From the NCBI RefSeq assembly GCF_000005505.3, contig NC_016134.3:23201584-23265583 (forward strand): 64,000 nucleotides of DNA, given 5' to 3'. Of the stretch, positions 11,470 through 24,110 are shown one piece after another. The position numbers and the translations under genes are program-made. The number at the start of each line of letters is the position of its first letter. Within the stretch, counting starts at the first letter, position 1. Origin of the DNA: Brachypodium distachyon. Taxonomy: Eukaryota > Streptophyta > Magnoliopsida > Poales > Poaceae. The notes under the pieces were generated by a model. That model was not told where the DNA came from. It worked only from the letters and a program-made list of their open reading frames with translations, and made no database searches.

Positions 11470-14400
11470 TGTAAGAGTCCGAGACCAACCCTTTTCCTTT
11501 TAAGCCCTTTTGGACTGTTTTGCAATTTAAAATGTTGTCATCATTAACATGTTGCCATGCCATTAGCATCATGTCGCATGAAATAAATATTCATTTGCAC
11601 GAAACTGTCTTTAATGTGTTTACCTTTTCGCGTGTTCGCGAAAGCCTAAAATTATTTTTGTAGAAAATCTAATTTGAGTTTGACAAATTAATTCAGGTTT
11701 AATTAAACCTAGCTTTTGCGAAAAAACTAAATTTGCAAAACTTGTATTTTGTTTGAGGATTTTGTTGACCCAAAACCCACTGAGACAAACTCTAACCCTA
11801 GCTATTTAATCGGCTCTCCCTTTTCTTTTTCCTTTTTCTTTTTCTTTCTCCCCTTCTTCGTCCTGCCGCCGCCTCCTTCTTCTCCCCTTTCTTCTTCCTC
11901 TCTCCCGTGGCCTCTCTCTCCCTGGAGCTCCCATGGCCGGCGCCCCCTCTCCTGTTTCTCCCCGTGGCCTTGCCTCGCGCGCGCCTCCCGCTCCGCCTCC
12001 CCTGCCTCAGCGCCGCCAAGCCGAGCCCGCGCGCCGCCCCGGTGCCTCCTCCTCCCACGACCCCCCTGGCCACGTGCGCCACGCCCACCTCGCCAGCGTC
12101 GCCCCTCGTCTGCCTCCTCGCCCGAGCCGCCCGACGCCCTCGCCTCCACCGCGCGCGCCCGAGCTCCTTGCTCCGCCCTCCCCCGCGCCGCCCCGCTCCC
12201 CGCGACCACCTCGCCTCGCCGGCGCCGCCTGCCTTGCTTCCCCCCGCGCCGCCTCCACCTCGCCGGCCCGCTCCGCCGCCCGAGCTCCTCTGTGCCGCGC
12301 CGCTCTCTTCTCCCTCGCGCGCATCTTCCTCCCGTCCCACGAGCTCCCTCTGCCTCTGCCCGTTCTTCTTCCCCACAAAACACCGCCGCCACTGCCTTGC
12401 GCTCCGGCGAGCTCGCCTCGCCGTTCCCGCTGCCTCCCGCGCCCGCGAATCGACCCCGACGACCTCGATCAGCCCCGGCCTCCCAAGCACATCGACCCGT
12501 GCGTGAGCTCTGTCTTGACTCCGCGAACCCGTAGACGCCCTCGACCGAAGCATCCGCGCCCCAGAACTCCTCCGTGATGCACGCCTCCACGCGCGCGTCC
12601 TCGCCGCCGCCTGCCGTCGCCCTCGCCCCGGCGCCGCTCCTCTGCGTCTTCCTCGTCGGCCCGACCTCCAGCGCCCCAGCCTGTGGGCCCAGCTCGGCCC
12701 GAGCCGCCCCCCTTCTGGCCGTCTCCAAGCCCAGCAAGCATAGGCCCGTGCCCTCTTTTCCTTTGTTTTTCTTTCTTTTTCCTGAAATTGCTGCCTGACG
12801 TGTGGGCCCTGCTGGTCAGCGCCTCCAAGTGCTTGCTGCTGTACTGTTGTTGCCGCCGCTCCGCGTGTGCTTCGCCGTGCCGCTGCCCAAGACCTTGCCG
12901 TGAAGACCGACGAACCCCGGAGTCGGAGCCTTGAACGACTACGACCACGATGATTGAACGACTACTTCGCCGCGACAACTTCATCGACTACGTGTACGAC
13001 TACCTCGACTACTTCGTCTACATCGCGATGCCGCAACGAGTCGAAGGTATAACGTGCAACCGTCCCGTGAGCCGACCGTTCTTCGACGTAGACCCGTAGG
13101 TTGCGATTGTCGATAATCGTGTGTTGTATGAGATACCCGTGATTGTACCGATAGTATCGATAGATGCAGGTACCTTGTTTCCATTAGTGTTTGCAACCCC
13201 GACCTTGTCGGTTCCTTGTGCTAGTCTTGTTAAAGCATGTGCTGCACCTATCCATGTCATTCTCATGCAAGATGATACAACTCTAATATTGAGTGTAGTT
13301 AATCCATTAACTCTATTCCTTACATATGGAGTTGTATAAATGTTATGTGTAATATTTTCGGACTCCATTTAACTTGGTAAATTAATATCGGATTCACTTT
13401 CGGAATCCTTAATATGGCATGCATCATCCCCATGTCATGCATCATCCTTTGATTGCGCATTTAACATTACCATGTGTATCTTGTATGCTTATATTTTCCT
13501 TTTATGTGGTGTATTTGTTTCTTCCTCGCTAGTCTTCGATTCCTACGACGACGGCTACACTTGTGTTCTTCTTCCAGGATTCTTGCTCAATTCGGGGCAA
13601 TTGAGTACTCCAGTCAAGCAGCTTTTCCTTGACCATGTTGATTATACCCAATGCTTCTCTCTCATTTTTGCACTAAGTTACGAGTTTGGTCACGATGCCT
13701 TTAGGATTGCATAGCTTTTTAGTCAGCTCTACTCAAATACCTTTGCCTTGTTACTTGTCCTATTACCATGTCACATGTTTGCTTGTCGCCCTAGTATGTC
13801 ATGCTTAGTTGCGAGTCTAATGTCCTTATATCTGGGGTTCCACAATTGCTGCATCCACATGCTACTTTGTGTCTTAATTACATTCTTAAAACTGTGATAT
13901 GATATTAAACTGTAACAAGGCAACGATGGGAGGTCGTGCTCCAACGCATTGGTGATTTGTTCCATTGGCGCCGACCTAAGGATTGAGTTGTCGTTTTCGC
14001 CGACCCAAGAAACTTCACGCTAACCGCTCGTGGGATAATATATGGGTTTCCCCTCGGCTTAGTACTCGTTTCATAGCTCTTCCAGGGGCCACATAGTTCG
14101 GGCGTTCCATTTGGCATATCGCATATACACTGGTGTTGTGTTTGGAAATTTATTGATACTTTGCATACATATAGGACTGCGGCACACGTCTGGAGTGGTC
14201 ATTCTGCGGACACTGAACCACTACTAGCTGTTCACGCAACTCTTGAGTCCATACGACGCTTCGGTCGGGCTCTCGTTTCGGATTAGACTCAGTTGGGTGG
14301 TTTCCTGGATTAGTCGTGATGCTTGAAAACGTCGTGTCGCCCAATCCTGCCGACACACCTTTTTGTGTGTTCCTACTCGAGTGGCAATAAGGGTTGGACG

Positions 14401-15251
14401 AACGTGTACGGGTAAATTGGCACACCCTGCAGGGATAATCTTTCGGAAAGCCGTGTCCGCGGTTATGGACGACTTGGTTGGTCATTACTTGATCATAGAG
14501 AACTTAACCAACTTAATCTCAACCACTTGACTAGTAATTAGGGACTATTTCTGGATATGCTTAAAACTGCTTAAGTGTGAGTTTCCTTTGGATTGCTTCC
14601 TCACAGGGTGTTGAGGGGGTGATATGAGGATTGTGTTGTTTGGTGTTTAGTAAATAGGTTAATCACCTCACTTGGTAGACGCTTCTTATCCTCTTCTTAG
14701 ACGATGTCATTAGTGTGTCTCTCTAGATATATCTGCTGCTGCATAACCCCACTTTACCCTCCTTTGAGACATGTTGCATACTAGCATAGATTTCCTGGTA
14801 AGTCAACGTTGTTTTCTTCAGAGGTTCTAGCAAAGCAGGTGAGCCGCTAGCTTCTTCGTGGAGCACGGCGTTGGATTCGATGTTTAGCGAGATCCAGATC
14901 AGGGTTTTGAGACTTGTGGCGGGTTTCCTTCCAGCTTCCAGCCTCTTCAGGCCATGCTGTATTCTTGTCCATACTCGGGCATAATTCGACTTCCGCTGAT
15001 GTAATGATGTAATGTTGGGACATGTGTCCTCTCTTTGTAATATTTGTTTTCCTGCTCCTTGTATGAGTTTTGTAATTACTCTCTTCTGTAGAGTTTTGGT
15101 AATGATATTCATGTTGCAAAATCTTGCGATGGGCACTTTAATGCGTGTATGTATTGAGGTGTTTATCGTAGGTTAAGAACCTGAGGCTTGAATTATGCAA
15201 AGGTTAGCAATTTGGGGCTAAATTGTATAATTCCGGTCCCGGGGTCTTACA
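11470..15251. mobile_element. Solo LTR (3.8 kb) of a large Gypsy-type element
   Basis: Begins TGTAAGAGTCC and ends GGGGTCTTACA, giving a perfect 7-bp terminal inverted repeat TGTAAGA/TCTTACA, and is flanked by the direct 5-bp repeat GAGAT (11465-11469 and 15252-15256). There is no internal domain and no second copy in the window, so it is a solo LTR left by recombination between the two LTRs of a larger element. It has a TATA-like CTATTTAAT near 11810, followed by a pyrimidine- and GC-rich block (11820-12760) that creates many long but meaningless open frames. It is inserted in the Gypsy element 5668-20223 and so is younger than it. Confidence 0.88.
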
Positions 15252-15697
15252 GAGATCTCCTCCTGTGCTTGCGCAAGTTGGTATTCAACATGTCCCAAAC
15301 GGATATGGATAACTTCGAGTGCGTCGGAGGAATCCATCTCTTCTCGCAAGACCCAAGTGCTAATCAGCAGGACAAATCCCTTGCGCTGGCAAGTACATTC
15401 GAGTCTGCACTCGGTTATTTATATTCGACTGCGAGGCACTGCCACCGGGAGTACTTCAAATCGGATTCAAATTCGACTTCCACAAGTCAGAATTCGACTC
15501 GGCGCTGATTGGCAAGTCAGGGCGCTCCATTTCCAAAAAAAGAAGGGGTGCAACATTGCCAAGAAATTCAAAGGATATCAAATTACAACCTTGAGTCCAG
15601 TCGCCACTACACAAAGTCGCAACCGAACTCAAGGGCTACTCCCACCGGGAGCGCTGATCGCGCACCCGGTAGAATATTCGTTACAAAAAAAACAAAA

Positions 15698-18207
15698 CTA
15701 CAGACTACCTACACGAGATATGGTCTCCTCCTCGGCTGCCTCCCATTGCTGGATCATCTGCAGCGCCGCCGCCTGCCCAGCCTCCAGGAATAACTTTATA
15801 CCCTGGGCGAGAGTAGCTGGCAGTGTAGCAATTTGCCAGAAATCCAATTCTGGGCAGTTGACTCGCACAAATGCGAGGGCAATCTGGGCACCCTTCACCA
15901 GCTAGAGTCAAACCAGTTCCTTCATCTTCTCCTCGCCGTGAAACTTCACCATCAGGCTGCCCAGTCTACGAGGCACCTTCTCCTGCGGCCATAAGGCCCG
16001 ATGAGTCGAAGCTAGCATGTCACGACCGGAGGTGAAGTACCTTTTGACCTGCTTGGTCCGCTCGATCAACAGCATCAAGTCGTAGCTCCTCGATTGATCC
16101 AGCCAAAAGGGTGATGGATCATGCACTCAGCGAGCTTGAATGGCAGCATTCACTCTAGCCTATTCATCGTCAGGGTCAAAGCGAACAGCTGCACAAAAGA
16201 CGACAAGATTACTTTGCAGACCGACACGAAAGGCAAAGTCTTGCGATCCTTACCTTGGATTTGGCCGCTCAGGTTGCGAAGCTCTCCGAAGACAAATTCT
16301 TCCCGGTTGGTCGCAGCTTTCAGGCTAGACTTGCTACTTTGAGCGTCACCCAGCGTGTCACGCTTCAGTTTAGCGAGTCGAGCCTTAACTTCTCGTAATT
16401 ACTCTGGGGACAGAGTAGTCCGAGCCTGACCCTTTCCGCTAGGATTGGCTGGAACATCGTTACAAGAGGCTGACGCTGCAGCTGGAACCGAGTGGGTTGA
16501 CTGTCCTTCTTCCCTCTGCGCGGAAAAGACTCAAGTTACCTTAGCATTTATCCTAAAGAACCCCTTCAGGGGTGGAAATAAAGATCTTTTGATTTCTTTC
16601 CAAAAATGGCTCAGCTAGAGCAGTTCTTTACAAAGATAAAAGAAAACAGAAGAAGAAGATTCACAAAGGAGAAAGAGAATCAAATATATCTTGTGAAAGA
16701 TCGCCCACCTCTAGGCCGCCGGATGAAGCTAAGTTATGTCTTGAGCATCACTCCCACCGGGAGGCAAATTAATAGCAAAAGACAAATTTACTCACGTGCT
16801 GACTCGATGCGGGAGTCGTCGCCGGAGGAATGCTCGACTCATCGGGTCGACTCCTTCTACTCGTTCTAGAAGGGTGGGCCGCTGAGGCTCCTTCGGTGTG
16901 AGCTGCCTTTTCCTTAGTCGGCTGGTCCGACCCTTGTGAGTCCTGACCAGTCGATTCAGTTTCGGGGGCCTTTTTTTCCTTGACCGAGCCACCAGCATGG
17001 CTAAGCAAGAAATTTTTAGAGGTTTTGATAAAATCTCTAGAAGGCTGAAATAAGATTGCCAAAATATTCACCTGGCACGATTGAATCGAGCAAAAAGGCC
17101 AAAGTGACCAGCCGCGACTGGCCCGTCAGACTTGGTCCTCTTGAACGCAGGTAGAGACGCCGACGGCTCGACATTCAGGTCCCTCGAGCCTGTCGTCTGG
17201 GTCTGTACCGGCGGGTCATTATCCTCTCTGCCGCGCTTCTTTGCCGGTGGAGAAGCGCTGCTTAGATCATTATCGGGTTCCTGAAATCAAAGCCACGGTC
17301 AGAAATAATTCATGCCAAAAACGGCAGGGTTTATCAGATGCTTCGGTGATCACCTTTTCTTGGGGCCTGTGAGGCCCATAGGAAGCCACTAGAGGGTCAC
17401 TCTTGCAGGGCTCCGACTCACCCAAGTCAGTAAGCCGCCGAACTCATCGACACACTTCAGTAGAACGAAATTCCTCGGTACTAATTCGGTTCGAGTCACG
17501 AACCCCCCGATATGCCCACATGGTATGATCATGTGCGTACAGAGGCTGATTTCCAGTCACCTTCAACTGAGCAGTCTCCATGAGAGACAGGACTCGGGCC
17601 AACAGAGTCTTGGCTTCTTCGCCCTCTATTCCTCCCAACTTATGGCTCCAGGCCGTCGTCTTCTTCACCGACGCGCTCACCGGGAATTCGGGAAGACTGA
17701 AACCGCGCCCTTTGGCCGGCACATCCATGACATAAAACCACCTCGATTTCCATTGAGAAGATGATTTCCTCTCTAGGAGGTTGAAGAATTTGGTATTCGC
17801 CTAAGTTTGAATGTCCACACGTCAATCGGGTCCTTACCCTGGCGCTTGATGGTGAACATTCTCTTCCAGAGTCCCATATGGGGATTTATTCCAAGAAAGC
17901 ATTCACACAGCGTCACGAAGCACGTGATGTGGAGGTAGGAGTTTGGAGAAAGATTATGGGGTTGGAGCCCGTAGGCCAAAAGCAAGCTACGAAGGAAATG
18001 GTGGACTGGGAATGCTAACCCACGAGTGATGAAATCATAATGCACCACTCGCTCTCCATGCATGGGGCGAGGGATTACCTCCTCGCTGGGAAAACGCACA
18101 TGCCCCAGCCGCGGGGACAGCAGCCCTTCCTCTTGCATGCCGGCCACCCTCTTGCGATCCACGGAAGACTGCGGCTAAGCTTCTGCGCTTCTCTTGTTCT
18201 TCCCCAT
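15698..18207 (-). pseudogene. Antisense ORF of the Gypsy element (putative gypsy-type transposon protein)
   Basis: On the minus strand an ATG at 18207 starts MGKNKRSAEA, then a TAG, then LLSPRLGHVRFPSEEVIPRP, YDFITRGLAFPVHHFL and TCFVTLCECFLGINPHMGLW (to about 17773). This is the N-terminal domain known as Transposase_28 or putative gypsy-type transposon in grass genomes. Another frame continues with RGFSLPEFPVSASVKKTTAW and GNQPLYAHDHTMWAYRGVRD (17728-17444), and weaker matches follow to 15698 (IALAFVRVNCPELDF). Several stops and shifts break it. The protein is common on the antisense strand of large non-autonomous grass Gypsy elements; its role is not known to me. Confidence 0.7.
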
Positions 18208-18839
18208 CTCGCCGGGTCGAAGGACGTGATTAGCAGGGAATACGAAGGGTTTTTGGCTATGGAAGCTAAAGTCTTGAGCGCCTAAGCTCTGGGTGCGAGG
18301 AGGAAGAGGGGTTAAAACTAAATTTACCCCGCCTCCAATTTTATCCTTGCCCTGGCAGAAAATCCAGGACGCACGATCTCGATCGTGGCCACGTGTTCCG
18401 CATCAATCGGAATACGAAACTACAAAGATGAAAGTAACTACTTACTTCGTGGGCGCAAGAACCAATGAGATCATCATTGTGTCTTGTTTACTGCGCGAAG
18501 TGTGATCGTTTCTCCACTGACGCATGCCTACAGTGTGCCTAGCTGTCAGGCTAGGTTGTACATCCCGTCACATCGGATGACAAAATATGACTCGAATATC
18601 TTGACTCGAAATTATCTCCCATACAGGATGACGGAGTTTATCTTAAATGTTGAAACTCATCGTGAGTCTCGACTGTGAATACCAAGACTCTCATGCGAGT
18701 CGCGAACGAACCAACTGATTGCTTTATACTAGCTAAAGACATCATTCGGTCAGCTATTGTTTATTTTTTATTCATAACAGCAAAAACAGGGCAATGACCC
18801 TGACACAAAACAGTCGATTTCATATAATCGACTCATGTG

Positions 18840-19290
18840 AGTCGCACCAGCTGCGTCACCTCAGTTGTTTATGCTCATTCGCATAACAGTAAGCCTCTTG
18901 TGTTTCGTCCAAAGAGCTTGGAGCCGCACTAGCTGCACTGGTCTAGTAAAATCCATGCTCATTGCATGAAGATAAGCCTGATGGATCTCTCCATCGAGCC
19001 TGAAATCGTACCAGCTGCGTATTTCAGTAAATCCATGCTCATTGCATGAAGATAAGACCCGAAAGTTCTCTTACGGGCCTGGGATCGTACCAGCTACGTT
19101 ATCTCCAGTCAAATCCATACTCATTGTATGAAGGTAAGTCCTAAAAATTAGGCCTGAATATGCATCCACCGCATCCCTCCAGTAACGATTTTCACTGAAG
19201 GGCTGCTCCCTGTAACCATGTTCATTACATGAAGATAAGACCCGTATGCTTCCTATAGGGCCTGGAAACATACCAGCTGCGTATTTCTAG
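18840..19290 (+). repeat. Imperfect 80-100 bp tandem repeats near the Gypsy 3' end
   Basis: Four to six units share CATGCTCATTGCATGAAGAT, AAGACCCG..GGGCCTGG and CGTACCAGCTGCGT, each diverged. They lie about 450-900 bp left of the 3' LTR. No coding content. Confidence 0.75.
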
Positions 19291-19725
19291 TACAAGTAAT
19301 CTTGACGAACGAGTCGAGTACTTAAAAACTGGAATTTGACTCTATAAGACCCCAGCATGCTAAGTTGAAATTCGCCAGTCACCAGGTTCAAGCCCGGGGA
19401 CTCAAATGCTGATGAAAGCTAGTGTTGTTTTCGCCCTAGAGCGATTAACTGGACTCGACTTCTCGAGTATCTGGGCGCATTAAGCATATATCCCTATGAC
19501 TGCTACTCACCGCATTGATCCACTATCAGATCATATTGTGAAACTGTCACCTAACAGTCAAGCACTAAAGCATCGGCTCAGAAACTCTCTGAGTCGAAAA
19601 TACTTCTCATTTGAATTACAAATCGATGAAACTCCAAGTCTGCAGCATTTTGCAACTGGCTCAACAGCATAATAAGATCATTCTTTACAGGAAAAGTCCT
19701 AGTCGAGTCTTCGACTCAACCAGGC

Positions 19726-19738
19726 ACTTGGGGGCTAC
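19726..19738 (+). other. Polypurine tract of the Gypsy element
   Basis: CACTTGGGGGCTAC sits immediately before the TG of the 3' LTR. It is the usual site for plus-strand priming and supports the plus orientation of the element. Confidence 0.6.
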
Positions 19739-20223
19739 TGACGTGGTTATGACTAACCACATACTCGACTCGAGTATACCCGGTACAGCCCAGCTGGGGG
19801 CCCACAAGGAAGCCTACTTGACTCCAGGAGTCTACATACCAAATCTTGTGACTCAAGACAAGAAAGGTTAATTAGAGTATATCTCCTCATTGTAACCGAA
19901 GTGGACTCTACCTGAGACCTGAGTTCCTGCATATATAAAGGACCAGGAGGGGGAGCCAAGAGGACACCCTCCAACTTAGATACAAGTCGCCTAGACGTAC
20001 TCGACGACTCAGTGCATCTATACTCTGCGGCACCCCATTGTAATCGACTCATCAATACAGATCCGACAAGCAGGACATAGGGGTATTACCTCATCGAGGG
20101 CCCTGAACCTGGGTAAATCGTGTCCCCTGTGTCGTTGTTAGCCGACGAGTTCGCCAACACACACTCATCTTTCCTTGATACAAGTCCATCAATATGGACA
20201 TTGTTGAAGTTACATCTTCGTCA
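19739..20223 (+). repeat. 3' LTR of the Gypsy element
   Basis: Starts TGACGTGGTTATGACTAACC and ends ACATCTTCGTCA, same length as the 5' LTR. It is followed by the second copy of ACGCC at 20224-20228. Confidence 0.93.
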
Positions 20224-20929
20224 ACGCCCCTGCTTCTTCTACGTTTAATGCTTTAGTATGTCTTCAAAATTTAGAATTTGGTCAACCGGCAGCCGAGCTA
20301 TGGTCCTAATGTTAGCACTGTGTGCGGGTCAATAATAAGTTTTTCTCGACTCCTCATCCACCTCATCGATGGCAATCCTGCCGGTGGCATTGAGGAGTGC
20401 GGGACGGTTGGTCGCTACTCTTCTGGAGTGGTGCATTTGGTTCTGTGTTTGTGCTTTATAGGTCGTCTACGCATATCGGCTTATCGGTTCCTTTTCCGAT
20501 CGATGGGACTCGGCCAGTTTCGACCTCATCGTGGAGTTAGTGTGGCCAGGTCTTCTTGGATCCGTCTGGCCGGATCTGGGATGGTCATCCAACCCTCTTC
20601 GTCTTCTTCTTCTCCAGGACGGTGGTCTGTTTCTCAGATCACGGTCGCCGGTGTCTTCTGACTCCGACCGACGACTTTTCGGCTGCTACGTCAACAATGG
20701 TTTCCTGGCTCTGACGTGGTTCAGAGGTCCAGAAGCAGCATCGAGCTTCGATCACGGTGCGCCATCGGCGAGTGCAGGAGGAAGATAACGACGTTTACAT
20801 AGAAGAACTTGCATGTAATTTTCTTTGATTTTAAAGATGATTCTGTAAGGGTTGGTTGATTTTAATATATGGCCTTGGCCTTCTCGCAAACAATAAAACA
20901 CAACCTTTTTTATTTTGGCATAGTTTTTT
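20224..20929 (+). mobile_element. Right piece of the possible retroposon split by the Gypsy element
   Basis: Continues 5588-5667 across the ACGCC duplication. It holds moderate-GC sequence with several TCTTC/GACGG-type stretches, then ATTTTAATATATGGCCTTGG and an A-rich end with AATAAAAC near 20892. This resembles the 3' ends of grass LINE-like retroposons, but no endonuclease or RT coding is seen. The open frames 20278-20788 have no known domain. It could also be an old retro-pseudogene. Confidence 0.35.
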
Positions 20930-23900
20930 TGTAACATCCCAAAATTTCAAAATTCTTATGTGCATTGCATCCATGAGCATCATGCCACAATTGCATATTT
21001 GAATTCAAATTTGTATCTCAAAAGGCTTTAAAAGATTTTTATTTCAATTTAAACCCTAGGGTTTTCACCCATTTGAGCTTTGGATCTCCAAACCAATAGG
21101 GTTTACTTATAAAAGGGGTTTATTGCATAAATAAGCTATCCCATAATTTTTGGATAATTATTGGGAGTTGAAAAGGTATTTTATTTAAATAGTTATATAG
21201 CCCTAAAGGCATTTATAGAGAAAATGTATTTTTATATATTTTATTTTGAAGGGAAATCACTCCCAAAAGTCGAATCATGATAAAACATGATTTTACAAAT
21301 TTTCTGAAATTTATTTGGACCAATTTGGAATTCAAAATCAAAAGATATCAAAGAAATAAGAAAAAGGGAAAAAGAAAAGGCTAAAAGAAAAAAAAGGGAA
21401 GAAACCAGACCGGCCCAGTTCCGCGCGCCCGAATTGGACCGAGCCGGCCCAGCCGGCCCCCCCTGTCAGCTGCGTCTTCCCCGAAGGAAAGCGCCGCCGG
21501 TCACGCGCGCGATCCCCGTGTCGCCGCAGTCCTCGCGCTCGCCGTTCCCGACCTTCCCGAAGTGCCCTGACCGCGTCCCTATAAAGGCCACGGCCCCCTC
21601 TCTCTTTTCCCCCTAAATCCCCTCGCCACCACGTCGCCAGGCCGTCGGAATCGCTCATTGGAGCAAGGAGCCGCCGCCGCCGTTTTTGCTTCGGGTCGAC
21701 ACCGCCGGTGATCCATGTTGCCCGAACTCGTCAATTTCTTGAACATCTCGACCTTGCGCACGTTTTGACGCACGCGGTCTTGCTTTTGTGCCCCCTAGCA
21801 CCCGGACGCCACCCGCCGTCGCTCGCCGGAGCTCGCACCACGCCGCCGCGAGTCTCCGTTGTCCTAGCCGTCGCCCTCGACCCCGATTCACCGCGCCAAC
21901 CGCGTCACCAGCTCCGTCGCACCGAGCCGCGCCCCCCGCGCACCTCCCCGAGCCGCTTGCGTCGCCGGAACACCCTGCGCCCGCGCCGCCGTCTTCCTCG
22001 ACTCCGGTGAATGCCGCCGCTGCTAGGTAAACCCTAGCCATCCTCAGCCGTCCGATCTTATCTGACGGCTAGGATTAGATCTAGCTTTTATTTTAAACAA
22101 AATGGTACCAACCAATCAGGAGCTGACACGTGGCAATGCTTAATAGAAAAAGAAAATGTAAATTTTAATCCCGGTTTGTTTTAAATGGCACTTTTGTAGA
22201 AAAGCCCCTATAACTTCAAAAGCTTGTAACTTTTAAACCCTTTGGCCATATTTGACCTTTTTGGAAAGCTCTCAACTTGTAGAATCTTTTGGCACGGTTT
22301 AAATTTAAATTTGAATATTTGAATCACAGTCAATTCACAGAATAGGGTTTAATGCCATTTAATTCATAACTAATTATTTAGAAATCCTTTTTAATTGAAA
22401 CCAGTGCCCAAAAATTTGTTTTATTATCCTCTGTCCATTGGGACAGAGAAATAAATATTTGAATGAAATTAATTGACTGATGTCAATAAAACCTTTTTTT
22501 AGGATTTAAACCCTAACCTTTACTATTTGTTTAAAACCCTATGCATGTGTTTGTAATTGCCGATGTTTAGGATCAGTTGATCACCCAAATAAAACAAACC
22601 AAATCATGTCACATGCTTTGCATTGCATCATGGCATACTCTTTTCCATTTGATTGTATTGTATGTTTATGTATGTATTGTTTGTATTTGATTTAGTTTTC
22701 TCGGAGAGCGAACTGTGTGATTGTGAAGAGTGCTTGAATACCAACTACTATCAAGGCAAGTTCACTTTGACTATTATCCTATTATTATGCACTAGTTTTT
22801 ATTAGTTGCATTGTTAGGATTATTATTGTATCTATGCTAGCTATAATTTCTCCTAGTAGTATAGGATACCCCTGCCATGTCCTCACCATCAATTGCCACC
22901 GTGGTAGTAAAATGCTATGCTATGATAATATACGAGGATTGTATTATTACAATGTGATACTATTGAATTACAATATGGTTTTCCTAGTGTATGGCAAAAC
23001 AAGTAATTCAATGAACCGTCCTGGGTGGGCTGCTTTGAGGAAGTGGAGATGTATGCAATAGGTCCATTTCTATGAGTCGTCTCGCCATTTCTATGGGAGC
23101 GCCTGCGTTGCAACTGAGGAATGCCACCCGGGGTAACCAGAAACTGGACTAGTTTCCTATTTAGTAGCTTCCAGTACAACCACATGGTATTATGGGCTCT
23201 GCCAGGATGGATGTAAGAAATATGAATCCGGATCCGAGGTGACATCGGTATGTAGCAGTGTAGGTGGAGGCGTGTCCCTCAGGTGGTCTGGGGGATTATG
23301 TTCTGAAAATTCCTGTAGTCGGATGCCGTTGCTACTCTATCCTGAGGACAATAAGGGATTAACACATCGATTTCTTGTGGGGAATGTGTACAACCTTTCG
23401 AGAGTGTCAAACTAAGTACTTAGCCGTGTCCTCGGTTACGGACAATTATGAGCAACTAGATATTGGGGCTGTAAGGAAGTTCTCACTCGTTCAAATTTTC
23501 TAATAAAATGAACGGATTGAACTGGGTAGGAGCATTGATGTTTCTACTCAATGTGCCTAGGTTAATAGGAGCATGGGTGTTTCTACCCCGTGTCCAATAG
23601 AATTCAAAACTATTTGTTTAAAAATGATAGGATTGAACAATGATGCTTTTATGCAAATAGCCAAACCCCTCCTCGCTAAATTATGAATGTACTTGGTAGG
23701 TCCTTTATAACTCTGGTGAACTTGCCAATACATTCAAATGTATTGACCACGTAGTGGCTGCAATTAACAATGCAGGTGGATGAGTGAAGTTCGTCGTTAT
23801 GTTATGGGTCATGTGCTTACATTCCAACATGCTCTCACCTTGGAGTAGTGTGGCTCTTACGTTCTACCCTTTTCCGCTGCAGTTTTAAAAACAATGTTTT

Positions 23901-24110
23901 ATGATGTTGAAACAGTATTTGATTATGCTGGCTCAAGGGGTCATGCGAGGTTGTAAGTATTATTAAATTTTGGATGATGTGATGTAATAAAGTACTTTTG
24001 ACTTTTGTTTCTGTATATTTCATCATAAAACTGTGTGTGCTAGTGAGTCGATCCAGAGACTAGCACAGTAAGCACAGAGATTGAACCCTGTAAGGGGGGG
24101 GATCGCTTCA
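20930..24110. mobile_element. Probable second solo LTR (3.2 kb), Gypsy-type
   Basis: Begins TGTAACATCCC, typical of large grass Gypsy LTRs, and appears to end GGGGGATCGCTTCA, a diverged form of the expected GGGATGTTACA. Both sides show TTTTT, which could be a target duplication but is weak because the flanks are T runs. Inside are a TATA-like CTATAAAGG near 21581, a GC-rich leader block (21400-22030) and AT-rich remainder, the same plan as the solo LTR at 11470. No internal coding region. The right border is the uncertain part. Confidence 0.6.

Larger units (their letters stand above)
5668..20223 (+). mobile_element. Complete non-autonomous Gypsy LTR retrotransposon with nested solo LTR
   Basis: Two 485-bp direct repeats (5668-6152 and 19739-20223), each starting TG and ending CA, are flanked by the same 5-bp duplication ACGCC (5663-5667 and 20224-20228). 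A primer-binding-like TTGGCGCC follows the left LTR, and a purine-rich ACTTGGGGGCTAC precedes the right LTR, so the element reads on the plus strand. Inside are decayed gag and a retropepsin-like protease, but I find no reverse transcriptase, RNase H or integrase. The rest of the interior holds a minisatellite, antisense ORF pieces and tandem repeats. Removing the nested solo LTR (11470-15251) leaves about 10.8 kb. It must have relied on an autonomous partner for movement (inference). Confidence 0.93.

Noticed and set aside
11749..12984. Open frames of 200-310 codons rich in Pro, Ala, Arg
   Set aside because: They lie in the GC-rich leader block of a solo LTR, occur in several frames of both strands and show no domain.
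21338..22041. Pro/Arg-rich open frames
   Set aside because: Same situation in the second LTR-like block; composition artefact.
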